The notes under the pieces are model-generated. The model was not told the origin of the DNA. It ran no database searches and saw only the letters and a program-made list of their open reading frames with translations. The position numbers and the translations under genes are program-made. From positions 62,001-126,000 of the forward strand of contig JAEXEN010000027.1 in the NCBI GenBank assembly GCA_023400985.1: a DNA stretch of 64,000 bases. The letters are read 5' to 3'. This document shows, in pieces, positions 25,869 to 33,862 of this stretch; position 1 is the stretch's first letter; every line of letters starts with the position of its first letter. The stretch comes from Bacillota bacterium. Lineage in GTDB: Bacteria; Bacillota; Clostridia; Christensenellales; CAG-138.

Positions 25869-28028
25869 TTACGCGATTAAAGTGCTTCCGCAATTTGGTT
25901 GTAAGGAAACACCATATTTTTTGTCGTAGAAACTTTCATTCATAATTGCAATACCATCATCCAAAACTTCGAGCTGACCGCATTGCTGTAAGTTATAAAA
26001 ATCCTTCTGAAACAGATTAACGCTATATTGCTGAATTTGCCTGAGTAAATCTTTGTTGCGAACCCCAACCCTTAATTGGCAACACGGTGATTTTGAAACT
26101 GTATTTTCAATTACAACAACTCGTTGGTCATTTTCTATTAAGTGAAATTGCTCGGCTACAGTTCTAAACGGGAAAGAAAGTGCATTACTCATTCCGTTAT
26201 TGAATTGCTGAACCACATTTTTTGTATCAAGACCTTGCTGACCGATAATATATCGTAGTTGCTTAAAGTAACATTCCACGGATTGCAACGAAGCAATATC
26301 CATGTTGTTCTGCTTTGCGTGCTCAAAAGCCGCAATGTTTTGCTGAATAGTAGTCGGTGGGGTGTCTGCATCAAAAGTAAATACATGAACAGTCGAAGCG
26401 GCAGCTTGATTTTTTCCTTCTCGGTTACAACGCCCGGCGGCTTGAATAACACTATCAAGCCCTGCCTTTTCGCGGTATAGCACCGGAAAGTCTACATCTA
26501 CACCGGCTTCAATTAGGCTTGTGCTAACAACTCGGCAAGGCTCACCGTTTTTGAGTTTTTCTCTTATCTCGTTCAAGACTACTGTCCTGTGTGTCGGATA
26601 CATGGTTGTTGAAAGATGATAAGCACCGCTAATTTGAGCTGTGATTTGCTGGGCTTTCTTGCGTGTGTTTACGATACATAATACCTGATTGTACTTTGAA
26701 AGCTCCGTAATTAACTGATCATTAGAAATTGCATTGGCTTCCACTTTATATGTGGTCCGTCGGAAGTCTTCATACATTTGTAGCGGATTCGAGTTGATTT
26801 CCTGTACTTGCAGCGGCGCAAAGTAGTCATTCAAACTGCTCTGCGTCGCAGTCGCCAACACCGCCGAACAGTTACAGTTTTTCACAAGCTCGGAAATGGC
26901 AGCGACGCATGGGATAAGGTATGGAAGCGGCAGCATCTGTGCTTCATCAAAAACAATCACGCTATTTGCGATGCTATGGAGTTTTCGACATTTGCTCGGT
27001 CTATTTGAAAATAGACTCTCAAAAAACTGTACATTACTTGTAACTATTACCGGCGCATCCCAATTTTCAGTGGCAAAACGGCGCGGGTCTTGGTCATCAT
27101 ATTCAATATTGCTATGATGTTGAATAACGTTGTCGGCTCCGAAAATATCTTCAAAAACTTTTGCATTTTGCTCAATAATCGTATTGTATGGAACGACATA
27201 TATAATACGCTCCATATTATTCTCAACGGCATGGTTAAGAGCAAATGCCAGGCTTGCAAGCGTTTTCCCGCTACCGGTTGGCGCGGTCAGCGAAAATAAA
27301 CCGCGGCTATTATTTGCGGCATCAATACAATCTTCCCTGAGGGCGGTTCGCTTTTTATCAATATCCCTCTGTGGACTATCAAAGCGTTTCAAATATTCAG
27401 TCAACTTATCATTTAGCCCGCATATCATATCAAATCCACTTCGCACTATTGAGCCATTCTTCATGAACGTTTCGGTGTCAAGCCAGTCAGCATCAACGAG
27501 GCATGAAAATAGCATCCTTGTGAAAAACGCTAAGGAGAATCCGACATTATCAGTTTTTGGACATTTACCCGGATTCCATTTCTTAGGCGTGTTTATACAT
27601 TTCAATGTAATATCTCTGGAATAAGACGAATAATCGGGCAAATCGGAATCAAACAATCGGTAGTACAACGTGGCGGTTTCGCTCTGGTGCTGGCTTTTTG
27701 AACCGCCGTCCGGCAATCCGCCGTGGTGACCGGCAATGCAGTATGCTGCTATTGTCCCAAGAGGAGTTTGTTTGCAGATATTCCATAAATCCCTTGCTCC
27801 GCATGTTGAATGGTCTACTTGGATATTTGCACCGTTGATATGCCTTTGAAAATCAGCAGAGTACTTTCCAATGTCATGCGCCATTGCGATTGAACCGGCA
27901 ATATCCGCTTCACAAAACGAATTTGCGAATTTCCGCGCCAAAGAAACAGTTCCGTTAAGGTGCTCAAGGACGGACTGTTCAATACGGCTGTCTGTTTGTT
28001 CATCCAATCGCCAATGGGCAATAGCCAT
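25869..28028 (-). CDS. cas3: CRISPR-associated helicase-nuclease Cas3
   Basis: Recruited by Cascade to unwind and degrade target DNA. The 719-residue protein has an N-terminal HD nuclease (EHLNGTVSLARKFA, MAHDIGKYSADFQ, DHSTCGARDLW) and an SF2 helicase: TAPTGSGKTLASLAFA (Walker A), VFDEAQMLPLPY (DEAQ instead of DEAH), ATATQSS, and the C-terminal VVSTSLIEAGVDVDFP with QAAGRCNREG. All HD metal ligands appear present. ATG 28028 follows an in-frame TAA and has GGAG at 8 bases. A promoter and a short HTH gene lie upstream. Confidence 0.96.
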   Translation of the reverse strand: MAIAHWRLDEQTDSRIEQSVLEHLNGTVSLARKFANSFCEADIAGSIAMAHDIGKYSADFQRHINGANIQVDHSTCGARDLWNICKQTPLGTIAAYCIAGHHGGLPDGGSKSQHQSETATLYYRLFDSDLPDYSSYSRDITLKCINTPKKWNPGKCPKTDNVGFSLAFFTRMLFSCLVDADWLDTETFMKNGSIVRSGFDMICGLNDKLTEYLKRFDSPQRDIDKKRTALREDCIDAANNSRGLFSLTAPTGSGKTLASLAFALNHAVENNMERIIYVVPYNTIIEQNAKVFEDIFGADNVIQHHSNIEYDDQDPRRFATENWDAPVIVTSNVQFFESLFSNRPSKCRKLHSIANSVIVFDEAQMLPLPYLIPCVAAISELVKNCNCSAVLATATQSSLNDYFAPLQVQEINSNPLQMYEDFRRTTYKVEANAISNDQLITELSKYNQVLCIVNTRKKAQQITAQISGAYHLSTTMYPTHRTVVLNEIREKLKNGEPCRVVSTSLIEAGVDVDFPVLYREKAGLDSVIQAAGRCNREGKNQAAASTVHVFTFDADTPPTTIQQNIAAFEHAKQNNMDIASLQSVECYFKQLRYIIGQQGLDTKNVVQQFNNGMSNALSFPFRTVAEQFHLIENDQRVVVIENTVSKSPCCQLRVGVRNKDLLRQIQQYSVNLFQKDFYNLQQCGQLEVLDDGIAIMNESFYDKKYGVSLQPNCGSTLIA

Positions 28029-28224
28029 CCCTTATACTCCACTTCTTCATTATTTTAGCTGTGCTTTCAATCGCTGTCACTTCTTTCATACTTTCTTCCA
28101 ACCCTAAAAACGCGCCGCAATCGCAAGGAAAGAGCTGGAAACCTAATGTCGGGTTGATAGGTAAACACAAGGAATTCGGCTGTGCTGTTGCGCAAAATGA
28201 GCTGTTTGTTGCCTTTATTGCGCA

Positions 28225-28380
28225 TTAGGCACTATTTCCTATAACAAAATGGCTTGGCTTAGAACAATTGTTTACCCAACGATTTAATGTTGAAAAACTT
28301 GCATTTAAATCACGAACAAACTGCTCTTGTGAAATATTGAATTCTTCTCGAATTGCTTTTAACTTCTTATCGATGGCCAT
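28225..28380 (-). CDS. Short XRE-like helix-turn-helix protein upstream of cas3
   Basis: A 51-codon frame reads MAIDKKLKAIREEFN, then ISQEQFVRDLNASFSTLNRW and VNNCSKPS before a short non-conserved tail. This is the helix-turn-helix core seen in XRE-type domains (usual form SQEEFAxxLGVSFSTVNRWE). It has only this core, with no dimerisation domain. It starts 24 bases after a strong -10 and its stop is about 200 bases before cas3, so cas3 transcription would pass through it. It could be a small cas regulator or the stub of a decayed larger gene. The ribosome site is weak. Confidence 0.5.
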   Translation of the reverse strand: MAIDKKLKAIREEFNISQEQFVRDLNASFSTLNRWVNNCSKPSHFVIGNSA

Positions 28381-28404
28381 CTATTGCTGCTTCTATTTTT
28401 ACAA

Positions 28405-28433
28405 ATTATAACGCACGCTATAGTGAATAGCAA
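28405..28433 (-). promoter_or_regulatory. Promoter of the HTH gene and probably the cas operon
   Basis: On the minus strand TTGCTA (28433-28428), a 17-base spacer and TATAAT (28410-28405). The next gene in that direction is the small HTH frame, then cas3. I saw no equally good promoter in the 196 bases between them (28029-28224). Confidence 0.7.
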
Positions 28434-28574
28434 TCATAAATTGGTATAATGTGCAGGATTATGAAGCCTACTCTTGGCTTTATCATCCGGTGAGTTCTTT
28501 ACCAACATCGCTGTCACAAAGAGCGCCACAATCTCGCTTTTTGACCGTACCCCTTTGTAGAGAGCTGTTGATTC

Positions 28575-30242
28575 TTACGGCAAATACCTCCCGAGCGTTG
28601 TTTTCACCCACTCGTCCGCGTAATATCCGTAATGGCTTTCCATGGCGACCGCTTTTAAATCGCATACGCTCACGCAACCCTCGATGCGGATGGCTTTGCC
28701 GTCGCGGCTCCGGGGGTTTTTTGCGTAATACTGCGGGAAACGCCCGTAGGGGGCCAAAAACTCCGCGACGCGCTTGGCGGAGGCCGCTCCGATAGAACCC
28801 TCCCGCACGATCGTCTGCCGAAGCTGGCGGTTGAGCTCGTCGTAACGCCATTGTATGTCGTTTACGTTCGAAAGCGCCACGCGCGCGGTCCACGGCTTCA
28901 TGGCGCACAGCCGAAGCTCGGGCGAGAGGAAATGGTTGCCCGTGATGAGCGTGTCGGTAAACGGCCTTTCGGGCGCGAAGTAAAAATTGGAGGGGCAGTT
29001 CTTATCCTCCCTCGCGGGGTTGATAAAACCGTTGCCCAAAAACGCGCCGGGCAGAAGCCGTATGCTTTCATTGCGCTCCTTTTTGTACCAGTTCCAAAGA
29101 GCGCTGTTGAAGCGGAGATAGGCATCCGAATACGGCGTGCCCGACGCGCGGAGCGCAACCCCGTTTTTGACGGGGATAACGGGATGCGCGCCCAAAAAAG
29201 CCCGGTCGGGCAGCAGGGGGAGAAGCTCCTTGGGCGGGTAGGAAAGCGCGTCCGTCTCCTTCCTCGACGCACCCGTTTCCACGGCGCAGGCCTGATCCAG
29301 GTGCCCGTCCGACAACGCATAGTTCCACGAAACACCGCGCGGCGTGTTTAAGATAACGGAGGCCGTCTCGCGCAAATTCCCGCCGCGCATCATACATTCG
29401 CGAAGCAGCAGCAGCGAATTGGTGCCGATGTTTTTTGCGTCGCAGTTGCCGCTTGGCGACATATTTACGCCGCCCGCCACGGCGCGCGCGCTCATCGCCG
29501 TGATGCTGCCGATAAACCCCGGCGCGGCGAGGCTCACAATCGGGTGCAGGTCCTTCGTGTTCGATTCAGGTGCGCTTATGACATGCGCCAGGTTGTTTTG
29601 CAGTACGCCCGCCGAGGAAAACATGAAATCCCGCGCAAAATAGTGCGCGCCGCCTGCGGCGGATCGGAATGCCGAAAAAGCGTTGCAAAGCATGGGCATT
29701 TTAAGCCCTTCGGGCTGCGCCTGCGGCACCTGCTCGCGGAAGATGTCACCCGTATAGGCGATGGCGCACAGCACGTCGAACGCTATGTTCATCACGATCA
29801 GGCGCTCTAAGGTCACCTTCGTGCGGGGGTTTGCCTTCACGCAGCCGTCGTAAAGCCCCTTGACCTCATCGCGGATGGGCTTAGGCTGCGTCTTCCACGT
29901 ACTTTCGCTCATCTCGTAGAGGAGCGAAACGAGAAGCTTCGGGAGGAACGGATAGTTCGCAAGGAATTCCACATCCAAAAAGTCGAACACGATGTTGTCC
30001 GTAAAGCTTACTGCCATCTCCGAAACGCGCGGCTCGGCCATGAGCCCCATCGCGTAGCCCCGCGCATAGGGCGTGCCTTCGAGGTAGTAGCATAGCTTTT
30101 TTTGGCGCGTGTCGTAATTGATTGCCGTTTTGTGCGCGGCGACCGCGCCGAGGCCGTCCTCCACGGGAATGACCCGCTTCAGCTTGAACCCGTCCGCGTC
30201 GAACGCTTGCGTCAGTCGTGAAATGGTGGTTTCGATCGCCAT
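28575..30242 (-). CDS. C45-type Ntn hydrolase (acyltransferase/amidase-like)
   Basis: The 555-residue product resembles self-processing hydrolases related to acyl-CoA:6-aminopenicillanate acyltransferase (peptidase C45) and phospholipase-B-like proteins. The key block is LCNAFSAFRSAAGGAHYFAR followed by DFMF. Cys186 would become the catalytic N-terminal nucleophile after autocleavage, and the conserved Arg/Asp follow. GYAMGLMAEP upstream matches the family's propeptide region, and GVNMSPSGNCD and NTPRGVSWNY are later conserved blocks. I see no clear signal peptide. The substrate is unknown; bile-salt, penicillin-like or N-acyl amide cleavage cannot be told apart. It is convergent with nothing and stands alone beside the cas locus. 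Confidence 0.7.
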   Translation of the reverse strand: MAIETTISRLTQAFDADGFKLKRVIPVEDGLGAVAAHKTAINYDTRQKKLCYYLEGTPYARGYAMGLMAEPRVSEMAVSFTDNIVFDFLDVEFLANYPFLPKLLVSLLYEMSESTWKTQPKPIRDEVKGLYDGCVKANPRTKVTLERLIVMNIAFDVLCAIAYTGDIFREQVPQAQPEGLKMPMLCNAFSAFRSAAGGAHYFARDFMFSSAGVLQNNLAHVISAPESNTKDLHPIVSLAAPGFIGSITAMSARAVAGGVNMSPSGNCDAKNIGTNSLLLLRECMMRGGNLRETASVILNTPRGVSWNYALSDGHLDQACAVETGASRKETDALSYPPKELLPLLPDRAFLGAHPVIPVKNGVALRASGTPYSDAYLRFNSALWNWYKKERNESIRLLPGAFLGNGFINPAREDKNCPSNFYFAPERPFTDTLITGNHFLSPELRLCAMKPWTARVALSNVNDIQWRYDELNRQLRQTIVREGSIGAASAKRVAEFLAPYGRFPQYYAKNPRSRDGKAIRIEGCVSVCDLKAVAMESHYGYYADEWVKTTLGRYLP

Positions 30243-30302
30243 ATGCTCCTCTTTATCCGTCTTTCTGAGCGGCCCTCAGGCGGGAGACACCTTCGCGTCC
30301 GG

Positions 30303-30400
30303 AGCCGGAGCCCTACACATCCGGCGAAGCCGGAGCCCTTCGGGCCAAGGACTCCGGCCTTGCGTGGGCCGAGGCCTGCGGCCTCGCGTTGGCACTAGCC
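30303..30400 (-). repeat. Dispersed intergenic repeat, family A, copy 4
   Basis: CATCCGGCGAAGCCGGAGCC and CTTCGGGCCAAGGACTCCGG are the reverse of the family core. It is followed at 30407-30441 by a GTAAGCGAAGAATCACCTTC segment like the family C repeat near 34630. The rest of this 390-base gap holds the MFS promoter; a 61-codon frame at 30460 has no support. Confidence 0.6.
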
Positions 30401-30549
30401 TGCGGGCGTCGTAAGCGAAGAATCACCTTCGGGCTATAGCCAAAGGTGATGATGCCGCTATGAAATCCGCCCTTACAGCATATGCCCGCGAAAACATGGA
30501 TGACCACATAAAATTACTCACGCCGCGCTTTGGTAAAGCATTCACCGTA

Positions 30550-30578
30550 TTGCGAAATATGCCGAAAAACCGTATGAT
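30550..30578 (+). promoter_or_regulatory. Promoter of the MFS gene
   Basis: TTGCGA (30550-30555), 17-base spacer, TATGAT (30573-30578), 57 bases before ATG 30636. Confidence 0.55.
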
Positions 30579-30635
30579 AGAAAAGACGTCAAAAACCGAC
30601 AAACGAAAAATAATAGGCATTGAGGCGCGTACAAA

Positions 30636-31838
30636 ATGCAGCTAAAAAGCAAAAAAGGGATCGCTCTTTTGACGGGCCTCGTGCTGGTTTGCTTCAGCAT
30701 GCGTTCCCCCATGAGCCCCGTAGGTCCCCTCGTTTCCCAGATCAAGACATCGCTTAACTTGAGCGCCGGCTTTGCGGGGCTTCTTACGACCATCCCCCTG
30801 TTGCTGTTCGGCGTCGTATCCCCTTTTGCGGGGAAACTTCTGAACAAGTTTAGCGATAAGGCGCTCGTCCCCGCCTGCCTCGGACTGTCCTTCGCGGGCA
30901 TTTTGATGCGTTCCTACTTAGGCATCGCCGGGCTGCTCCTCGGAACGGGCATGATCGGCCTTGGGATAGGTATACTGAACGTGACCATCCCGGTTTTCAT
31001 ACGGGGAAATTTCCAAGAGAAGATCGGCGTCGTGATGGGCGTTTATTCTATGTCTATGGTGCTTTTGTCGGCGCTGTCCTCAGGCTTTTGCGTGCCGCTT
31101 TCCGACGCGATGGGCGGTTGGGGCAACGCTCTTTCCGCGTTTGCCGTTTTTCCCGTGCTTGCCATTCCGGCGTGGCTTCTCGCCGCGCGGCAGGGCTTCG
31201 CGAAACGGCAGCAGGCGCAAAGCGTATCGCTCAGGGAGATCGCAAAGAGCAAAGTCAATTGGTATATAGCGCTTTTCATGGCGTTCCAGTCCGCCGTGTT
31301 TTTCTGCCTGCTCGCGTGGCTTCCGTCCGCATTGCTCGAGCGCGGCGCGGCGAAGGCGGACACGGGCTTTTTGATGCTTTTGATGCAATTGGTAAGCCTG
31401 AGCACGAATTTCCTCATGCCCGTACTGATGCAGAAATTTCCGCAAAAAAAGAGCCTGCTGGCCCTTCTTTGCGGCGTCATCTATGCCGCCGGTTTTCTTG
31501 TTTTGCTGCAGGCTGCAACGCTTCTTTGGGCGCGGGTTCTGGGCGTTATACTGCTTGGGCTTGCCAGCGGGCTCAGCTTTAGCTTTGCGCTGACTTTGAT
31601 CACGATGAAGGGTAACGATCAGAAAGAGACCGCGGGAATATCCGCTTTTTCCCATTGCATCGGCTATCTTCTGGCCGCTCCCGCCCCCGCGCTCCTTGGC
31701 TCGCTGTATGACGCGTCGGGCAGCTTCTTTTTGCCCATGCTTGCGCTCATCCTCGTATGCGTGCCGATGGTCTTATCCGGAATAGGGGCGTCGGACCGGA
31801 ACAATTCTACACCTCATACTTTTTCAAAAGAGCATTGA
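30636..31838 (+). CDS. MFS transporter, CynX/NimT-like
   Basis: Major facilitator with 12 predicted helices in 400 residues. The start VLVCFSMRSPMSPVGPLVSQ and the following PLLLFGVVSPFAGKL resemble the CynX (cyanate transporter)/NimT (nitroimidazole) group, where R-S/P-P near helix 1 is characteristic. A basic loop (RQGFAKRQQAQSVSLREIAK) joins the two halves. Substrate unknown; the family moves cyanate, drugs and small organic anions. Its 3' end overlaps the convergent GGDEF/RHH gene by 32 bases, so antisense effects are possible. Confidence 0.85.
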   Translation: MQLKSKKGIALLTGLVLVCFSMRSPMSPVGPLVSQIKTSLNLSAGFAGLLTTIPLLLFGVVSPFAGKLLNKFSDKALVPACLGLSFAGILMRSYLGIAGLLLGTGMIGLGIGILNVTIPVFIRGNFQEKIGVVMGVYSMSMVLLSALSSGFCVPLSDAMGGWGNALSAFAVFPVLAIPAWLLAARQGFAKRQQAQSVSLREIAKSKVNWYIALFMAFQSAVFFCLLAWLPSALLERGAAKADTGFLMLLMQLVSLSTNFLMPVLMQKFPQKKSLLALLCGVIYAAGFLVLLQAATLLWARVLGVILLGLASGLSFSFALTLITMKGNDQKETAGISAFSHCIGYLLAAPAPALLGSLYDASGSFFLPMLALILVCVPMVLSGIGASDRNNSTPHTFSKEH

Positions 31839-32451
31839 GCGCTTCGCGCAAAAGAACCGCCTCTCCGACGCCTTCGCGTTTGGATAGCTTGGTGAGCCTT
31901 TGGAGCTGATCCACCGTGTAATGCGAGGTCTTGGTGACCATCTTTTCCTCGCGTGCGAGGCAGATGCGGTCACGCCCGTTGGCCTTGGCGCGGTACAGCG
32001 CTCCGTCCGCCCTGGAGATGAGTTCCGCCGCTCTTGCGCCGTCCTCGGGAGCGGAGGCGATGCCGATGGTTATCGTCTGCCTCACGCCGTCGTGCGTCGC
32101 CACGGAGTAGCCTTTTCGAAGCTGTTCCATCTTTAAAAAAGCATCTTCTTTTTCCGTACCCGGGGCGAAGAGAATGTAAAACATATCCCCCGCGTAGCGG
32201 TAGAGCTTTGCGCCCTCGGGCAGCTGCTCGCGGAAATACTGTCCGGCGGCGATGAGCACCGCGTCGCCCTCGGCATATCCATGCCGCTCGTTCACAGTCA
32301 AGAAGTTGTCGAGATCCATCGCCGCGATGGCGATGCTTTCCACCGCTTCGCTATCCTGCAAAAGCACGGCGAGATCAGAATCGAATTCCTCCGCAAGCGG
32401 CAGCTTGAGTGCTTCGTTCACCGCGTTGGTCTTTTCGTTTTTCTTCGACAT
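31807..32451 (-). CDS. Degenerate GGDEF domain fused to ribbon-helix-helix DNA-binding domain
   Basis: The 214-residue product has a GGDEF-type fold at about residues 37-167: MDLDNFLTVNERHGYAEGDA, then RYAGDMFYILF where GGDEF should be, then ITIGIASAPEDG and ISRADGALYRAKANGRDRI. The signature is A-G-D-M-F (87-91), so cyclase activity is probably lost. Residues 171-214 (TKTSHYTVDQLQRLTKLSKR and REALNALLKKY) look like a ribbon-helix-helix DNA-binding domain. The start has GAGGAGGG and a promoter with an 18-bp-arm palindrome over its -35. I infer an autoregulating transcription factor that may bind a nucleotide. Divergent from a GntR operon. Confidence 0.75.
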   Translation of the reverse strand: MSKKNEKTNAVNEALKLPLAEEFDSDLAVLLQDSEAVESIAIAAMDLDNFLTVNERHGYAEGDAVLIAAGQYFREQLPEGAKLYRYAGDMFYILFAPGTEKEDAFLKMEQLRKGYSVATHDGVRQTITIGIASAPEDGARAAELISRADGALYRAKANGRDRICLAREEKMVTKTSHYTVDQLQRLTKLSKREGVGEAVLLREALNALLKKYEV

Positions 32452-32480
32452 GATACCCTCCTCTTCAGCTTATTTTAAAA

Positions 32481-32509
32481 ATCATACAATATAAATATAC
32501 ATTTGTAAA
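32481..32509 (-). promoter_or_regulatory. Promoter of the GGDEF/RHH gene
   Basis: Minus-strand TTTACA (32509-32504), 17-base spacer, TATGAT (32486-32481), 30 bases before the start codon. The -35 lies inside the left arm of the palindrome at 32501-32539. Confidence 0.7.
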
Positions 32510-32539
32510 GTGTTATTTAAAAAATAATACTTTACAAAT
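32501..32539. promoter_or_regulatory. AT-rich palindrome between divergent regulators, candidate operator
   Basis: Arms ATTTGTAAAGTGTTATTT (32501-32518) and AAATAATACTTTACAAAT (32522-32539) are inverted copies with one mismatch in 18, around a 3-base centre. It covers the -35 of the GGDEF/RHH promoter and lies about 27 bases upstream of the GntR -35. RHH proteins bind such symmetric sites, so this may be its operator; that is inference. Confidence 0.65.
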
Positions 32540-32565
32540 ATAATGATTTTTTTGCCGCTGTGCTC

Positions 32566-32600
32566 TTGACATGTCGTTCATGGTGTTTATACTGTATATA
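32566..32600 (+). promoter_or_regulatory. Promoter and possible operator of the GntR-ABC operon
   Basis: TTGACA (32566-32571), 16-base spacer, TATACT (32588-32593). TATACTGTATA at 32588-32598 is a near-perfect palindrome over the -10 and may be where the YtrA-type repressor binds. Confidence 0.6.
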
Positions 32601-32625
32601 AGTGTTAATAAAACGGGGTGAACGT

Positions 32626-33009
32626 TTGAAAATCGTCGTATCGAACCGCAGCGCGCTGCCCATCTACGAGCAGATCAAGGCGCAGGTCAAGGAGGCTATT
32701 TTTACGGGCGAGCTTAGGGAGGACGACCTTTTGCCCTCCATTCGCCAGCTCGCGCGCGAATTAAAGATCAGCGTCATCACCACCGCGCGCGCCTACAGCG
32801 ATCTCGAGGAGGAGGGCTTTGTGGTGAACGTGCAGGGAAAGGGCTGCTATGTTTTGCCGCAGAACAAAGAGCTCGCGCGGGAAAACGCTTTAAAAAAGGT
32901 GGAGCAGGGGCTCGCGGATGCCATATTGGCCGCACAATCAGGCGGCATAAAAAAGGACGAGGTGCTTGAAATGCTTAAACTTCTCTATCGGGAGGATGAA
33001 GATGCATAA
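32626..33009 (+). CDS. GntR-family regulator, YtrA type
   Basis: Short GntR repressor of 127 residues: winged helix (YEQIKAQVKEAIFTGEL, LPSIRQLARELKISVITTAR, YSDLEEEGFVVNVQGKGCYV) and a brief helical tail in place of a ligand domain, the YtrA layout. TTG 32626 is chosen because CGGGGTG lies 6-9 bases upstream; the GTG at 32602 falls in or next to the promoter. It overlaps the ABC ATPase start by 8 bases. YtrA relatives repress their own ABC operon and respond to cell-envelope antibiotics; the signal here is unknown. Confidence 0.88.
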   Translation: MKIVVSNRSALPIYEQIKAQVKEAIFTGELREDDLLPSIRQLARELKISVITTARAYSDLEEEGFVVNVQGKGCYVLPQNKELARENALKKVEQGLADAILAAQSGGIKKDEVLEMLKLLYREDEDA

Positions 33010-33862
33010 TATTCTGGAGGTGAAAAACCTCAATAAAAGCTATAAGGAATTCGCGCTCAAAAATGTGAGCTTTGCGTTGCCGCAAGGCTATATCATGGGC
33101 TTTGTGGGCCCGAACGGCGCGGGAAAGACCACCACCATCAAATCCATCCTCAACATGGTGGGTTATGAGGCGGGCGAGATCGTACTGTTTGGCAAAAACA
33201 CGAAGGATCGGGATGCCATGCTCAACGACCGCGTGGGCGTTGTGATGGACGCGCCGTTTTACGTGAACGATTGGACGGCGGCGGACGTGGAGAAGGCCGT
33301 CGCGCCCTTTTATACCAAATGGGACGCAAGCAAATTCGACGGGCTTTTGAGGCGCTTCAATATTTCGAGAACCAAAAAGCTCAAGGAGCTTTCGCGCGGC
33401 ATGAAGATGAAGCTCATGGCTGCGGTCGCGCTTTCGCATGCTGCACAGCTTCTTATTTTGGATGAACCTACGAGCGGGCTCGACCCCGTGGCGCGTGACG
33501 AGCTTTGCGACCTCCTTCTGGAATTCGTGGAGAACGAGCAAAACGCGGTGCTCTTTTCCACGCACATCACCTCCGACCTTGAAAAGATCGCGGACTATAT
33601 AAGCTTCATCCTGAACGGCGAGATCGTGTTTACGGGATTGAAGGAGGAGCTTATGGAGAAGTATGCGCTCCTGAAGGGCGGCAAAAAAGAGCTTCAGCAG
33701 CTCCAGAAAGGCCTGCTCATCGGCTTAAGGGAATACGCGACGGGCTTTGAGGCGGTCGCGGAGACCGCAAAGCTTAGGGAACTGCCGCGCGGCGTAAGTA
33801 CGGAGGGCGTTTCTCTCGAGGAATTGATCGTTTTCATGAACAAGGAGGCAAAAAATCTATGA
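33002..33862 (+). CDS. ABC transporter ATP-binding protein
   Basis: The 286-residue ATPase has Walker A GFVGPNGAGKTTTIKSIL, Q-loop region VGVVMDAPFY, the signature LKELSRGMKMKLMAAVAL (SRGM in place of SGGQ, usual in this subgroup), Walker B LLILDEPTSGLDPVARDEL and the switch His in STHITSDLEKI. ATG 33002 has GGGAGG at 6 bases and overlaps the GntR stop; the permease start overlaps its own stop. Together the three genes form a YtrABC-like export or signalling operon. Confidence 0.92.
   Translation: MHNILEVKNLNKSYKEFALKNVSFALPQGYIMGFVGPNGAGKTTTIKSILNMVGYEAGEIVLFGKNTKDRDAMLNDRVGVVMDAPFYVNDWTAADVEKAVAPFYTKWDASKFDGLLRRFNISRTKKLKELSRGMKMKLMAAVALSHAAQLLILDEPTSGLDPVARDELCDLLLEFVENEQNAVLFSTHITSDLEKIADYISFILNGEIVFTGLKEELMEKYALLKGGKKELQQLQKGLLIGLREYATGFEAVAETAKLRELPRGVSTEGVSLEELIVFMNKEAKNL

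Noticed and set aside
30460..30645. 61-codon frame before the MFS gene
   Set aside because: It contains the MFS promoter, lacks a ribosome site and shows no recognisable domain.
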